From assembly GCF_030813435.1 (NCBI RefSeq), contig NZ_JAUSUG010000010.1:1-64000 (forward strand): a stretch of 64,000 bases of DNA. The letters are read 5' to 3'. A program made the position numbers and the translations under genes. The first letter of the stretch is position 1, and each line of letters opens with the position of its first letter. Origin of the DNA: Evansella vedderi (GTDB lineage Bacteria; Bacillota; Bacilli; Bacillales; Salisediminibacteriaceae). Under the pieces are notes generated by a model. That model was not told the DNA's origin and did no database searches. It was given only the letters and a program-made list of their open reading frames with translations. This document shows, one piece after another, positions 1-9,009 of the stretch.

Positions 1-59
1 CTGATTTGGTTTTTTGTTTTTTCTCAATAAACATTCTTACCAAATTAATCTACGAATTT

Positions 60-180
60 ACGAGTAAGGAGCTAGTTTCGTTCATGATAACTCGTCGCAC
101 TAGCGTGCTCCTGTGGGGTCTTCAGCTATTGCTTTTCCCGCTGGAGTCGCCGCCTTCCACTCCTTCGAGAGTGCAAACAA
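60..180 (-). repeat. Copy of MITE-like intergenic repeat (inverted relative to the 46861 copy)
   Basis: The stretch at about 115-178 is nearly identical to the reverse complement of 46862-46918, sharing the blocks TTGCTTTTCCCGCTGGAGTC and GCCGCCTT and ending in the CTTCGAG terminal motif. No ribosome binding site or plausible protein was found. The small open frame across it is therefore taken as repeat sequence, not a gene. Confidence 0.7.
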
Positions 181-229
181 CAACACGGACTTCGTATTTT
201 TAGGCTAGACCTCTAGGCAATAGTAATTT

Positions 230-640
230 TGCACCATGGAGAATGAATATACAAGTTTTTATTGCAGTTGGTGTGAGCGGAAGCCTACGAGAAGCCGACT
301 GTCTCTTCCTCTACAAGCTTATGCTTAGTAGCCTATGCGTTGAGACAACTCGAAGCTTAGTCAAAATGTAAATGCTCGTTCCTGCGGGAACAGCGAGCCA
401 GGCAAGACCACACAGGGCGAAGACCGTGGGGGCTTGACAGGTCGTCCTTGGAAAGGGAGTGGACCGTAGCGAATGACAACTAGATTCGAATTCTCAGGAT
501 AGACCCCCATACAAATACATTTGCACCATGGATGATGAAAAGTGCCGGCAACGGCTCCGCTCGCCGCGCGGTATCTAGGAGAAGAGCGCTCATAGATACC
601 TTTGTAAAGATTGCGGCGGCTTCGCTCATTTTAGTATTTT
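230..640. repeat. Composite degenerate repeat, second copy at 32915-33265
   Basis: Blocks recur in the same order at 32915-33265: CACCATGGAGAATGAATAT near 232, GGAAAGGGAGTGGACCGTAG near 450 and CGCGCGGTAT near 567, ending in a GCTTCGCTCATT-like tail. The copies differ by many substitutions and indels, so they look like old elements. With the 60-180 copy this accounts for most of the 735 bases before the first gene. I see no gene here. Confidence 0.65.
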
Positions 641-735
641 GTTGAGGAAAATACTTACAATAATTTTCAAGTGTGGCAAACCATTTATTAGGAAAAATAA
701 CAGTGTATTTAAATGTTATGGAGGTTAGATAATGT

Positions 736-981
736 ATGGATAAGCAAAAGTTAGCACCCCATGAGTCGGTAGACTTACATGAAATAATAAACTTTAAAAC
801 ACTGTGTTTAGCCAAATCAAAGTTAATGCAAGGACTTGTTTTTGACCAAGACCTTAAGAATCTTATGCAAAAGGACGTGGAACAAACCATAAAAGATCTG
901 TCTGACTTACAAACAATTTATGAGCGGGCACCATTTGAAGCCCCTGTACCAGAAAGTCGTCCTACACCAATTATCAACTGA
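736..981 (+). CDS. yraG: CotF-like spore coat protein, YraG-like
   Basis: An 81-residue protein whose size and operon place match B. subtilis YraG (about 80 residues), a small CotF-like sporulation protein. It shares the core pattern FKTLCLAKSK...MQGLV...L..LMQKDVE with the fourth gene of the operon (2542-2736), so the two are paralogues. The ATG has a GGAGGT ribosome binding site 10 bases upstream. It opens a tight five-gene operon (gaps of 17-19 bases) with an alcohol dehydrogenase in the middle, in the B. subtilis yraG-yraF-adhB-yraE-yraD order. Assembly on the spore surface is known only for related CotF-type proteins. No convincing sporulation promoter was recognised upstream because the region is filled with repeats. 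Confidence 0.85.
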   Translation: MDKQKLAPHESVDLHEIINFKTLCLAKSKLMQGLVFDQDLKNLMQKDVEQTIKDLSDLQTIYERAPFEAPVPESRPTPIIN

Positions 982-998
982 AAGGAAGGTAAACAACA

Positions 999-1367
999 TT
1001 GAACCAAGATTATCAAGATCCCATTAATTCATTAAATGTTCCTGAGCTTGCAGATACAACATTTGCCGTGGACTTCCTTATCCGTTCAAAAGAAGGTGTG
1101 AGAAACATTGCTACAGCACTAACGGAAACGGCCTCACCTGATGTTAGAGCTCTTCTGAGGAAACAGCTTATGCAAGGCATTGCCATGCATCAAGAAATTA
1201 CAGAACTTATGGTCGAAAAAAAATGGTTCCACCCCTATGAACTTAGTGAGCAGTATAAGTTAGACCGGCTTTCTGCCAAGAATACAATCATGATCGGCAA
1301 TATGAATCTTTTTCCAACGGAAACAAATCGAAAAGGGATGTTCGATCGAACACCTGATGAACATTGA
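999..1367 (+). CDS. yraF: CotF-like spore coat protein, YraF-like
   Basis: A 122-residue protein, the same length as B. subtilis YraF. It starts at TTG, preceded by a GGAAGG ribosome binding site about 8 bases upstream. It carries the coat-F pattern: a helix with AVDFL..SK.GVRN.A.A.TE, then a second helix ending HQEI.ELM.EK.W.HPY. The same pattern recurs in the fifth gene of the operon (2754-3053), so the operon holds two paralogous pairs flanking adhB. A structural or spore-maturation role is inferred from the family; the sequence shows no catalytic motif. Confidence 0.85.
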   Translation: MNQDYQDPINSLNVPELADTTFAVDFLIRSKEGVRNIATALTETASPDVRALLRKQLMQGIAMHQEITELMVEKKWFHPYELSEQYKLDRLSAKNTIMIGNMNLFPTETNRKGMFDRTPDEH

Positions 1368-1385
1368 CATTGGAGGTAACATTAC

Positions 1386-2522
1386 ATGAAGGCAGTAACC
1401 TATCAAGGCATCAAAAATATTGTCGTAAAAGACGTGCCAGATCCCAAAATTGAAAAACCTGATGACATGATTATTAAAGTAACAAGTACGGCTATTTGTG
1501 GTTCTGATTTGCACTTAATCCACGGTTTTATTCCTAATATGCAAGAGGATTATGTCATTGGTCATGAACCAATGGGGATTGTGGAAGAGGTTGGACCTGA
1601 GGTGACAAAGGTAAAAAAAGGTGATCGTGTCATCATTCCCTTTAATATAGCATGTGGGGAGTGTCATTATTGTAAAAACCACTTAGAAAGTCAATGTGAT
1701 AACGCCAATGAGAATGGTGAAATTGGCGCTTATTTCGGCTACTCAGGGAATACTGGCGGATATCCTGGTGGCCAAGCAGAATACTTACGAGTTCCTTATG
1801 CCAATTTTACACATTTTAAAATTCCTGAAACCTGTGAAGAGCCTGATGAAAAATTAACGGTTATTTCCGATGCCATGACCACTGGCTTTTGGAGTGTCGA
1901 TAATGCCGGTGTAAAAGATGGAGATACCGTTATCGTTCTTGGTTGTGGTCCTGTTGGTCTTTTTGCTCAAAAATTTTGTTGGTTAAAAGGAGCAAAGAGA
2001 GTAATAGCTGTAGATTATGTAGATTATCGATTGCAGCATGCTAAGCGTACAAACAATGTAGAAATCGTAAATTTCGAAAGCCAAGAGAACGTTGGCAGCT
2101 ACCTAAAGGAAATCACAAAAGGAGGGGCAGATGTTGTCATTGATGCCGTTGGTATGGATGGAAAAATGAATGATTTAGAGTTCCTCGCCAGTGGATTAAA
2201 GCTTCAAGGTGGAACATTAAGTGCCCTTGTTATTGCTTCTCAAGCCGTTCGCAAAGGGGGGACGATTCAAATAACTGGAATTTATGGCGGCAGATATAAC
2301 AGTTTTCCGTTAGGAGATATTATGCAAAGAAACGTCAACATTCGTTCTGGACAAGCTCCTGTCATTCACTATATGCCATATATGTTTGAATTAGTTTCCA
2401 CTGGGAAGATAGATCCTGGAGATGTAGTCAGCCATGTGCTACCCCTTAGTGAAGCGAAACACGGCTATGAAATTTTTGATACGAAAATGGACGATTGTAT
2501 AAAAGTAGTGTTGAAACCATAG
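1386..2522 (+). CDS. adhB: Zinc-dependent alcohol dehydrogenase, AdhB-like
   Basis: A 378-residue medium-chain zinc dehydrogenase, exactly the length of B. subtilis AdhB. Visible signatures are the catalytic-zinc Cys38 in CGSDLH, His60-Glu61 in GHEPMG, the structural-zinc cysteines 90, 93, 96 and 104, and the Rossmann motif VLGCGPVG for NAD(P). It resembles the glutathione-dependent formaldehyde dehydrogenase branch, but the substrate is unknown. The ATG follows a TTGGAGGT ribosome binding site and a 15-base gap after yraF. Its place between two pairs of coat-like genes suggests expression during sporulation, perhaps detoxifying aldehydes in the developing spore; that role is an inference. 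Confidence 0.9.
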   Translation: MKAVTYQGIKNIVVKDVPDPKIEKPDDMIIKVTSTAICGSDLHLIHGFIPNMQEDYVIGHEPMGIVEEVGPEVTKVKKGDRVIIPFNIACGECHYCKNHLESQCDNANENGEIGAYFGYSGNTGGYPGGQAEYLRVPYANFTHFKIPETCEEPDEKLTVISDAMTTGFWSVDNAGVKDGDTVIVLGCGPVGLFAQKFCWLKGAKRVIAVDYVDYRLQHAKRTNNVEIVNFESQENVGSYLKEITKGGADVVIDAVGMDGKMNDLEFLASGLKLQGGTLSALVIASQAVRKGGTIQITGIYGGRYNSFPLGDIMQRNVNIRSGQAPVIHYMPYMFELVSTGKIDPGDVVSHVLPLSEAKHGYEIFDTKMDDCIKVVLKP

Positions 2523-2541
2523 GAATAGGAGGTTATAACGG

Positions 2542-2736
2542 ATGGATTATGCTTTACATGAAGTCCTCGAGGTGCAAGAGTTGGCCGCATTTAAGACCGT
2601 TTGCTTAACGAAGTCGAAAACAATGAAAGGGCTAGTTTCCGATCCGAAGCTAAAGGACATTATGCAGCGAGATGTTGAGACTTCAACAAGACAGTTACAG
2701 GAATTTACCTCCATCTTATCCAAAGCAAAGCATTAG
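2542..2736 (+). CDS. yraE: CotF-like spore coat protein, YraE-like
   Basis: A 64-residue protein (YraE in B. subtilis is about 65). It is a shorter paralogue of the first operon gene, with matching FKTVCLTKSK, MKGLVSDP and IMQRDVE segments. The ATG is preceded by AGGAGG about 7 bases upstream and follows adhB by 19 bases. The whole protein is one amphipathic helical pair with no enzymatic motif. A structural spore protein is the best reading. Confidence 0.82.
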   Translation: MDYALHEVLEVQELAAFKTVCLTKSKTMKGLVSDPKLKDIMQRDVETSTRQLQEFTSILSKAKH

Positions 2737-2753
2737 TTAGGAGATGAAGAAAC

Positions 2754-3053
2754 ATGAATAAAATAGTTGAAAAGTTAACCGGCATGGATGCACTAACGGA
2801 CCAAGTAGTTGCCATGGACTTATTAGTATCAGCCAAAAGTGGAGTTAGAAATTATGCTATGGCAGTCACAGAAGCAGGAACCCCTGAGATTAAAGAAATA
2901 CTTACTCGCCACTTAGAGGAAGCACTTGAGCTCCATGAACAAATCTCAAACTATATGATAGAAAAAGGATGGTACCATGCTTGGGATACGGACGAACAAA
3001 TCAAGTTAAACTTACAAAATATAGACACAGCTTTAAAATTGCCTACCCTTTAA
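2754..3053 (+). CDS. yraD: CotF-like spore coat protein, YraD-like
   Basis: A 99-residue protein, the length of B. subtilis YraD, closing the operon. It is a shorter paralogue of the second gene: AMDLLVSAKSGVRNYAMAVT is followed by HEQISNYMIEKGWYHAWD. A TAGGAGATGA ribosome binding site lies just before the ATG. Gene order and the lengths of all five products match the B. subtilis operon, which makes the family assignment firm although the molecular role is not known. Confidence 0.85.
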   Translation: MNKIVEKLTGMDALTDQVVAMDLLVSAKSGVRNYAMAVTEAGTPEIKEILTRHLEEALELHEQISNYMIEKGWYHAWDTDEQIKLNLQNIDTALKLPTL

Positions 3054-3062
3054 GGGGACTGA

Positions 3063-3098
3063 CCCCCCAGAATGTTAAAGTCTTAACGCTCTGGGGGG
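3063..3098. other. Strong palindromic hairpin after the yra operon, without a T tract
   Basis: A nine-base arm CCCCCCAGA (3063-3071) pairs with TCTGGGGGG (3090-3098). A second inner stem forms from GTTAA and TTAAC. Neither strand has a run of T after it, so it is not a standard intrinsic terminator. It may still end or protect the operon transcript, or be a small repeat. Confidence 0.55.
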
Positions 3099-3160
3099 AT
3101 AAACGAATAAAAAACCAACCACTACTGTAATCTTACTCCCTTAAGCTGTTAGCTATTCCA

Positions 3161-5098
3161 TCATACTTCTTCTAGCCATTGTAACTCTTCTTTTGTTAAT
3201 TCAATCTTTGATCCTTTTAAGCACGATTGTAATTCTTCTTCGTTCTGTGCTCCAATAATGGCGCTAGTAGGGAAAGATTGATTTAGTACATAAGCTAACG
3301 CTATTTGAATGGTGCTTACTCCCTTTTCCTTGGCCAGCTTTTCTGCTCGGGCATAACGCTCCCAGTTTTCTTCATTATAAAACACCCGTACTAAGTCTTC
3401 GTTGCTTCGATCCTCAGGGGTAAATCGCCCAGTAAAGAAGCCCCTTGCTTGTGAGGACCAGGATAGGAGGGGCATTTGTTGTTCTTCGTACCATTGGCAG
3501 TCAGACTTATAAGCAGATATACACCCTTCCCAATAGGGTTCCTTTGCTTTTGCTAAGCTTAGATTTGGACTACTGAATGTGAAGCCAACTAACCCCTTGG
3601 AAGCTGCATATTCATTAGCCTCCTGTAAACGTTCTACACTCCAGTTGGATCCGCCGATAGCTTTAATTTTTCCAACTTGAATATATTCATTTAAGGCATC
3701 GATAATTACACTCACTGGTACGTTAGGATCATCACGGTGGAGTGCATATAAATCCACATAGTCGGTACCAAGGCGCTCTAAGCTTTCCTCTAAATCCTTC
3801 GCAATGGCTTCAGGGTTTACACGGACCCCAGTCTCATCGGGATGGGCTCCCTTTGTAAGGATAACAACATCCTCGCGGTTATTCCGCTCCTTTAACCAAT
3901 TACCTATGGCTATTTCACTTTGCCCTCTACCATAAACGTGGGCTGTATCGATGGTATTGCCACCTATCCTCATAAAATTATCAAGAACAGCATTCACCTT
4001 TTCTTGAATGTCAGGGTTAAAATAATCTGAACCTTGGATAAGGGTAGACACTTGTTTGTCTAGACCTTTTATTGCAATGGTGTCCATGGTAATTCCCTCG
4101 GAGTTCATCTCGACCCGTCGTCTTTCCGTTGCTGATGCTAAGCAAGCATCCAACACCTTCATATTTAAAACGGCATCCCTTGCAGGGAACGTCAGTGCCT
4201 CTCCAGTGAGAATGCTTTTCCCAATAGCATCTGCTTGAAGAGCGTATTGGTTCAACTTTGGCACTTCCACTTCCCTACGTCCTTCCCCAGTAATAACAAA
4301 GAAATTATCACCTTCATTTTGGCCAACGACAAAGGCAGACGGAACTTCAATTCGACCTTCTGTCCCCACGATTTCCAATGTATTTCGGAAAGTGGCCCAC
4401 ATTCCGCAATCAAACGTTAGGGCAACACCTTTATCAAATTCCAGTATGCCAGAAGCCATCATATCCACATAATCATGTTTCTCTGAAAAGAAAGCATGAA
4501 CCGTTGCAGCTTGAGGTTCCTGTCCTAACAGCATACGTGCAGCACTAATAGGGTAGACACCCACATCATACAAAGAACCACCACCCCATTCTTTTACATA
4601 TCGAACGTTCCCCTTATCCTTGGCATTATTAAAGGTAAAGGTTCCGTGAATAGCGCGGACCTCTCCGATTTCACCAGAATCCATCATTTCACGTATCCTC
4701 GTATATCGAGGGTGATAGCGATACATAAAAGCTTCCGCAAACACAACGCCTGCTTTATTACATGCTTCCACCATTTCTTCTGCTTCTATCGCATCAAGGG
4801 CTAATGGTTTCTCGCACAAAACATGCTTCCCCGCTTCTGCAGCACGAATGGTCCATTCCTTATGTAAATGATTCGGCAACGGAATGTAAACGGATTCAAT
4901 TTCAGGGTCTGCAAGTAATTCTTCATAGCTTCCATAGGCCAATGGTATGTTCCATTGTTGCGCCACTTCTTTAGCCTTGTCAACATCGCGGCTTGCAATG
5001 GCAGCTACCTCCCCCGTCTCTGACTGTTGAATACCAGGAATAACAGAATTTTTGGCAATATTAGCCGTTCCTAAAATACCCCATCGAATTTTCTTCAT
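3161..5098 (-). CDS. Gfo/Idh/MocA oxidoreductase fused to an aldo/keto reductase
   Basis: A two-enzyme fusion of 645 residues. Residues 1 to about 335 form a Gfo/Idh/MocA dehydrogenase with an N-terminal Rossmann motif (GILGTANIA) and the signature CEKP, catalytic Lys at residue 97 of this start. Residues from about 345 form an aldo/keto reductase with the tetrad readable as Asp and Tyr in TIDTAHVYGRG, Lys in LTKGAH and His in LYALHRDD. Together they could oxidise and reduce a sugar or cyclitol in sequence. The start is set at the ATG at 5098 because AAGGGAAGG lies 6 bases before it; the TTG at 5104 would sit on that site. The gene stands alone. Confidence 0.85.
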   Translation of the reverse strand: MKKIRWGILGTANIAKNSVIPGIQQSETGEVAAIASRDVDKAKEVAQQWNIPLAYGSYEELLADPEIESVYIPLPNHLHKEWTIRAAEAGKHVLCEKPLALDAIEAEEMVEACNKAGVVFAEAFMYRYHPRYTRIREMMDSGEIGEVRAIHGTFTFNNAKDKGNVRYVKEWGGGSLYDVGVYPISAARMLLGQEPQAATVHAFFSEKHDYVDMMASGILEFDKGVALTFDCGMWATFRNTLEIVGTEGRIEVPSAFVVGQNEGDNFFVITGEGRREVEVPKLNQYALQADAIGKSILTGEALTFPARDAVLNMKVLDACLASATERRRVEMNSEGITMDTIAIKGLDKQVSTLIQGSDYFNPDIQEKVNAVLDNFMRIGGNTIDTAHVYGRGQSEIAIGNWLKERNNREDVVILTKGAHPDETGVRVNPEAIAKDLEESLERLGTDYVDLYALHRDDPNVPVSVIIDALNEYIQVGKIKAIGGSNWSVERLQEANEYAASKGLVGFTFSSPNLSLAKAKEPYWEGCISAYKSDCQWYEEQQMPLLSWSSQARGFFTGRFTPEDRSNEDLVRVFYNEENWERYARAEKLAKEKGVSTIQIALAYVLNQSFPTSAIIGAQNEEELQSCLKGSKIELTKEELQWLEEV

Positions 5099-5236
5099 TA
5101 TCAACCTTCCCTTCTTAATTACTGTTAGTTAGTATAAAACTATTTTGGTAAGAAAAGTAGAATAGCAGATTAAGAATCTTAATCCTCACCTAACTCCAAC
5201 ATAACATTTGTACACTCAGATTAGGCTCTTTACTAA

Positions 5237-7000
5237 TTATTCTTCAAACAATTTTTCCCCTCGATGGAGTCTAATGGCAATTTTAGCTGTATGGGACGTA
5301 TCTCTTGAAGTTGGTGCATGGGCTGCTAAATAACGACTGGCGGCAATAATCAACGTTTCCTGTGCCCTCCTAGAAATCTCGGAATCTTCCCCTTCCCACA
5401 AACGATGCTCCATAATCGCCCCCTCATACATTTGGAAGGTATGAAAGTCTGCATTTTCCCTAAGAAGAGCATGACCGAGAATGTTAAAAAATTCCTTTAC
5501 GTCTCCCCCATTAGCTAAATAGTTTACCACCCATTTCGCCGCCTCGTCTGTTTGCTGTTGTTTATCTAGAAGATCAAGAAAGGCCTTAGGTTCCTCTACT
5601 TGCTGTGAAGGTTGGTTTGCTTTGGGCCTTCGAGCGGAAGGTATATTGAGAAAACGGTCTAAATAAATACTCATAGCCCCGTGAAAAACAGCACGAGTTA
5701 GTTCTGGCGTCGTTGATCTCCGTAAAGCTTGGTGAACGGCATGGGCATGAGTGAATGTATGTAACACCGTGTCCCAATCTCTAAATTCGTTTTGCACATG
5801 GAAGCGAGCTACCCGTTCCCCCGCCGCTAACGCTACTAATTGGGCAAGACGAACAGGGGATTTTCCCTTTTGTAACGCCTCTATTAATAGATTAACTGTT
5901 TCAACAGGATCATCACTTAGTAACTGCTCCACTAAGTGGTCCTCATTCAGGCCTATTGATTCATTTGCTTGCTCTTTGTTTATATCTATGTTTTCCAGTA
6001 AGGCAAAGGCTTTCTTTAGCGGCCCCACTAAATTAACCGGTGCCTGCCAACTGTGGGATTCCTCACTTCGACTAGCACTGCTTAATTCCGGTATCAGAGA
6101 GGTGAGAATATATTCCCGGTTTTCTTCTTGTAGCTGCTCTAGCATTTCAAAGGCTTTGTTATGGAAATCTAATGTGTGACCAATATTCATGTAAAAATGG
6201 TCCGTGATTGCCGTCATCATCATGTCAGATAGCTCCTCTGGCGTTGCCCCTAGCTTAATAGCAGTTAGTAAGACTCTCTCTGCTCCTTGGACATCACGAA
6301 CTTCAATGTTATTTCTATACCATTTTGCGAGCTGGGAAATCTCCGGTTGTTCTGCTGCCTCATTTAATGGTAATGGGTCAAGTAAAAATCTTGTCCCCAT
6401 CCCTGCACTTTCTCTAGCTACATGAACGAGCCCTTGGTATAAGGCGAGAATTTTCCCGTTTTTATCAAGGTACGGCAGAATATTGGTCATGGCCGTTAAG
6501 ATAGTAAGTCCAGATCGCCACCCATTCCAACGATGCTTCGTACCAAACTCCACACCAATTTTGGCAATCGATTTCGTGTCTACTCCAGCCTCCACTAATC
6601 CTACAACAGCCTTAGCAATGACGAGACTAATGTTTTGTTCAAGACCATCCTTTAATCTCTTCTTCAGCTTGACCACCGTTTGCTTATCAAAGGGTTCAGG
6701 GGTAATCCACACTTCCCCATCCTTTATTTCCACGGGATAAGTGGGGACATCATCCGCCCATGGATCTAGCGTCCCTCCGCTTTTTAAGTCAAAACGGGCA
6801 TGGTGCCAATGGCACGTGAGAATCCCATCACATGTACTTCCCATATGTAGTGGAAATCCGAGATGAGGGCATCGGTTATCTACGGCGTAAATGCTATTTT
6901 CATGATGGACAACAGCAATCCCGTGTTTTCCCCCTTTAACAACCTTTACCCCTTCCTCTTTCAACTGTTTCTCCGAACAAACATGTACCTTTTCACTCAT
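5237..7000 (-). CDS. Rieske [2Fe-2S] domain fused to a large uncharacterised helical domain
   Basis: A 587-residue protein. Residues 1-100 are a Rieske ferredoxin-like domain with the cluster ligands Cys44-x-His46 (CPHLGFP) and Cys63-x2-His66 (CHWHH). The remaining ~480 residues are mostly helical and histidine-rich, with no motif I recognise; examples are AVHQALRRS, FHGAMSIYLDRF and HTLDFHNKA. No membrane segment or signal peptide is present, so it should be cytosolic. The start is placed at the ATG at 7000 because a perfect AAGGAGGT lies 9 bases upstream; an ATG at 7042 gives 14 extra residues without such a site. The Rieske part may pass electrons to the C-terminal part, which could be an oxidase; that is inference. 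Confidence 0.8.
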   Translation of the reverse strand: MSEKVHVCSEKQLKEEGVKVVKGGKHGIAVVHHENSIYAVDNRCPHLGFPLHMGSTCDGILTCHWHHARFDLKSGGTLDPWADDVPTYPVEIKDGEVWITPEPFDKQTVVKLKKRLKDGLEQNISLVIAKAVVGLVEAGVDTKSIAKIGVEFGTKHRWNGWRSGLTILTAMTNILPYLDKNGKILALYQGLVHVARESAGMGTRFLLDPLPLNEAAEQPEISQLAKWYRNNIEVRDVQGAERVLLTAIKLGATPEELSDMMMTAITDHFYMNIGHTLDFHNKAFEMLEQLQEENREYILTSLIPELSSASRSEESHSWQAPVNLVGPLKKAFALLENIDINKEQANESIGLNEDHLVEQLLSDDPVETVNLLIEALQKGKSPVRLAQLVALAAGERVARFHVQNEFRDWDTVLHTFTHAHAVHQALRRSTTPELTRAVFHGAMSIYLDRFLNIPSARRPKANQPSQQVEEPKAFLDLLDKQQQTDEAAKWVVNYLANGGDVKEFFNILGHALLRENADFHTFQMYEGAIMEHRLWEGEDSEISRRAQETLIIAASRYLAAHAPTSRDTSHTAKIAIRLHRGEKLFEE

Positions 7001-7364
7001 TTGGACTATACCTCCTTGAAGGAAAATACGTTTGTTTGACATGCTGATCTTATGTTTTAACTCGATTGGAGTTCCTACCTAATATAGTATCACATACAGT
7101 CTGAATTTTCTCACAATATATATTTAATAGTGGTTTAGATGGGGGAGAATGGTTTATTAGAAGAATTAGGAGCGAATTTACATATTTTAATAAAAATTTG
7201 TAAATATAAGTTTGAATTTATTAAGCGCTGGGTAATGTACATAGGAATAAAAGTATTTCAAAGGAACATAAGCTTAAATTTAGGATAAGCTTTTGTTCTA
7301 GTTTTACACTGACGCGATCACGATGTTGCTACTATCTACAGTATTTAACGAGGGAGGAATTTTT
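7001..7364. other. Intergenic region between divergent genes, no gene seen
   Basis: AT-rich spacer between the Rieske gene and the small gene at 7365. It must hold both promoters. Two copies of AAGCTT near 7270 and 7288 (AAGCTTAAATTTAGGATAAGC) form a short direct repeat. No open frame with a ribosome binding site is visible. Confidence 0.5.
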
Positions 7365-7529
7365 GTGAATCGTTCTAAGGTGATGTACAAAAACGAAATG
7401 TATTTTATGTTATTCGAATATGCTAGTGGCCAGGTAGAAATCAAGAAAGAAAACTCCTATGCTAATGATATTAAATTAGTTAGAAAAGACGAGATTCACC
7501 CAGTAGAAAGCTTACATAACCTACAATGA
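7365..7529 (+). CDS. Small hypothetical protein (54 residues)
   Basis: The frame is open from 7323, but the best start is the GTG at 7365, which has GGGAGG 7 bases upstream. The product begins VNRSKVMYKNEMYFML and is a small, mixed-charge soluble protein with predicted beta strands (MYFMLFEYASGQVEI). It lacks a signal peptide or membrane segment. I do not recognise the family. It is followed by a bidirectional terminator shared with the converging transporter gene. Confidence 0.6.
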   Translation: MNRSKVMYKNEMYFMLFEYASGQVEIKKENSYANDIKLVRKDEIHPVESLHNLQ

Positions 7530-7556
7530 TAAAACAGCTATCAATATGAGACATAC

Positions 7557-7587
7557 AAAAACGCACAGATTTGATCTGTGCGTTTTT
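7557..7587. terminator. Bidirectional intrinsic terminator
   Basis: AAAAACGCACAGAT (7557-7570) pairs with ATCTGTGCGTTTTT (7574-7587), a 14-base perfect stem with a 3-base loop and A/T runs on both sides. It lies between the converging genes ending at 7529 and 7611. Confidence 0.9.
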
Positions 7588-7610
7588 CACCCGAATTAGA
7601 CAAATTGGTT

Positions 7611-8912
7611 CTAGTCCCCACCAATGGATGAAACCCTTTTTAATAATGAGGTTTTTTCTTCCGGAGTTCCTTCGGTACTTGCTTTTTCCATTCGTTTAAT
7701 ATCCAGTTGAAGGAAGATGGAAATAAGGGCGGCCACTAGAATCAATCCGGTAAAAACATAGAACACTGGAATATAGCTTGCCGTAGCTTCCCTAATTTGG
7801 GATACGAGCATTGGTCCTAATATTCCCCCTAAGGACCATGTCGTTAATAAATAACCATGGATTGCCCCTAGCTGTTTGGTGCCGAAAAGATCGCCAATAA
7901 AAGCTGGCAAGTTGGAGAATCCTCCCCCATAACAGCTAACGACAATGAAGACGAGTGCTTGGAACAATAGGACATTTCCAATATTCGGCATTGTTAAAAA
8001 GGCTATGAATTGTAGAACGAAGAAGATGATAAACACCGTCGGACGGCCGATATAATCGGAAATGGCTGCCCAGCCGAGCCTTCCTCCACCATTAAATATC
8101 CCCATTAAACCAACCATCGTAGCTGCCCCAGCTGCCGATAATCCGACTACCTCTTGGGCCATTGGTGAGGCTACTGAAATCATCATGATCCCTGCTGTCA
8201 CATTGATGAGCATCATGCTCCATAGCATCCAAAAGCGTCTCGTTCTAACTGCTTCCTTTGCCGTAAGCTGAGACAAATCCTTTTTCAGCACTTGCTTACC
8301 CGATTCAATTGCCTTCTTCATTCCCTCCGGCATCCAGCCTTTCGGAGGTGGAGCGATATACGACGCTCCAATCACCATTAGAATAAAATAACTTATTCCA
8401 AGAATATAGAAAGTTGCTGGAATTGTCACTGCTTCCATGAGAAACGCTGCAACTGGGGCAGTGATGAGTGCCCCTGCACCAAACCCAAGTACGGCCATCC
8501 CCGTAGCTAATCCTCTACGGTCTGGAAACCATTTTACTAGTGTGGAAACTGGTGCAATATAACCAAGCCCCATCCCTAAGCCGCTAGCAACCCCATAGGT
8601 TAGTATAAAAAGAGTTAAGGAGTCAATAGCAACGGCTATCCCTGCACCTGCCTGCCCTAGCCCGAATAGGATTGACGCGAGTATGGCTGATTTTCTAGGA
8701 CCATTTCTTTCAACAAACGTTCCGAAGAAAGCTGCTGCAATACCGGCGAGGGCCATCATAATCGTAAAGGATAAGGTAATTCCAGTTACAGACCACCCCA
8801 TCGTATCTCGAATGGGATTCGTATAAACACTATAAGCATAAGCGGCACCGATGGATAAATGAATAGCAATGGCGGATAAAGCGATTAACCATCTATTCTT
8901 ATTCACTTGCAT
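7611..8912 (-). CDS. OFA-family MFS transporter (oxalate/formate antiporter-like)
   Basis: A 433-residue protein with 12 hydrophobic segments, typical of the major facilitator superfamily. The N-terminal region (WLIALSAIAIHLSIGAAYAY) and the loop KWFPDRRGLATGMAV are characteristic of the oxalate:formate antiporter (OFA) family, which exchanges small carboxylates. The ATG has AGGGGGG 6 bases upstream. It lies just downstream of acetyl-CoA synthetase on the same strand, which suggests it carries acetate, formate or a similar acid; the substrate is inferred only from this neighbourhood. Confidence 0.85.
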   Translation of the reverse strand: MQVNKNRWLIALSAIAIHLSIGAAYAYSVYTNPIRDTMGWSVTGITLSFTIMMALAGIAAAFFGTFVERNGPRKSAILASILFGLGQAGAGIAVAIDSLTLFILTYGVASGLGMGLGYIAPVSTLVKWFPDRRGLATGMAVLGFGAGALITAPVAAFLMEAVTIPATFYILGISYFILMVIGASYIAPPPKGWMPEGMKKAIESGKQVLKKDLSQLTAKEAVRTRRFWMLWSMMLINVTAGIMMISVASPMAQEVVGLSAAGAATMVGLMGIFNGGGRLGWAAISDYIGRPTVFIIFFVLQFIAFLTMPNIGNVLLFQALVFIVVSCYGGGFSNLPAFIGDLFGTKQLGAIHGYLLTTWSLGGILGPMLVSQIREATASYIPVFYVFTGLILVAALISIFLQLDIKRMEKASTEGTPEEKTSLLKRVSSIGGD

Positions 8913-8952
8913 TCCGTTCCCCCCTCTTTGTTATACGTTCACCAAATTGTAC

Positions 8953-9003
8953 GGGACCGGGTTTCCGAACTTTTCGTCACAAAATTGTGCGGGACCCGGT
9001 CCC
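8953..9003. repeat. GGGACC hairpin element between transporter and acsA
   Basis: GGGACCGGGT (8953-8962) pairs with ACCCGGTCCC (8994-9003). A shorter nested palindrome (CGGGACCCGGTCCCG) overlaps the right arm, and both arms are preceded by AAATTGT. It directly follows the acsA stop but lacks a T run, so it may be a repeat-derived transcript end, not a classical terminator. Confidence 0.6.
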
Positions 9004-9009
9004 GGTATT

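Noticed and set aside
6-203. 65-codon open frame at the window start
   Set aside because: It lies in a repeat copy, has no ribosome binding site, and the protein has no recognisable features.
480-890. 136-codon frame on the minus strand
   Set aside because: It overlaps the yraG gene antisense and a repeat; no start signal and a low-complexity product.
3063-3098. Hairpin after the yra operon as a classical terminator
   Set aside because: No T tract follows on either strand, so it is listed only as a hairpin.
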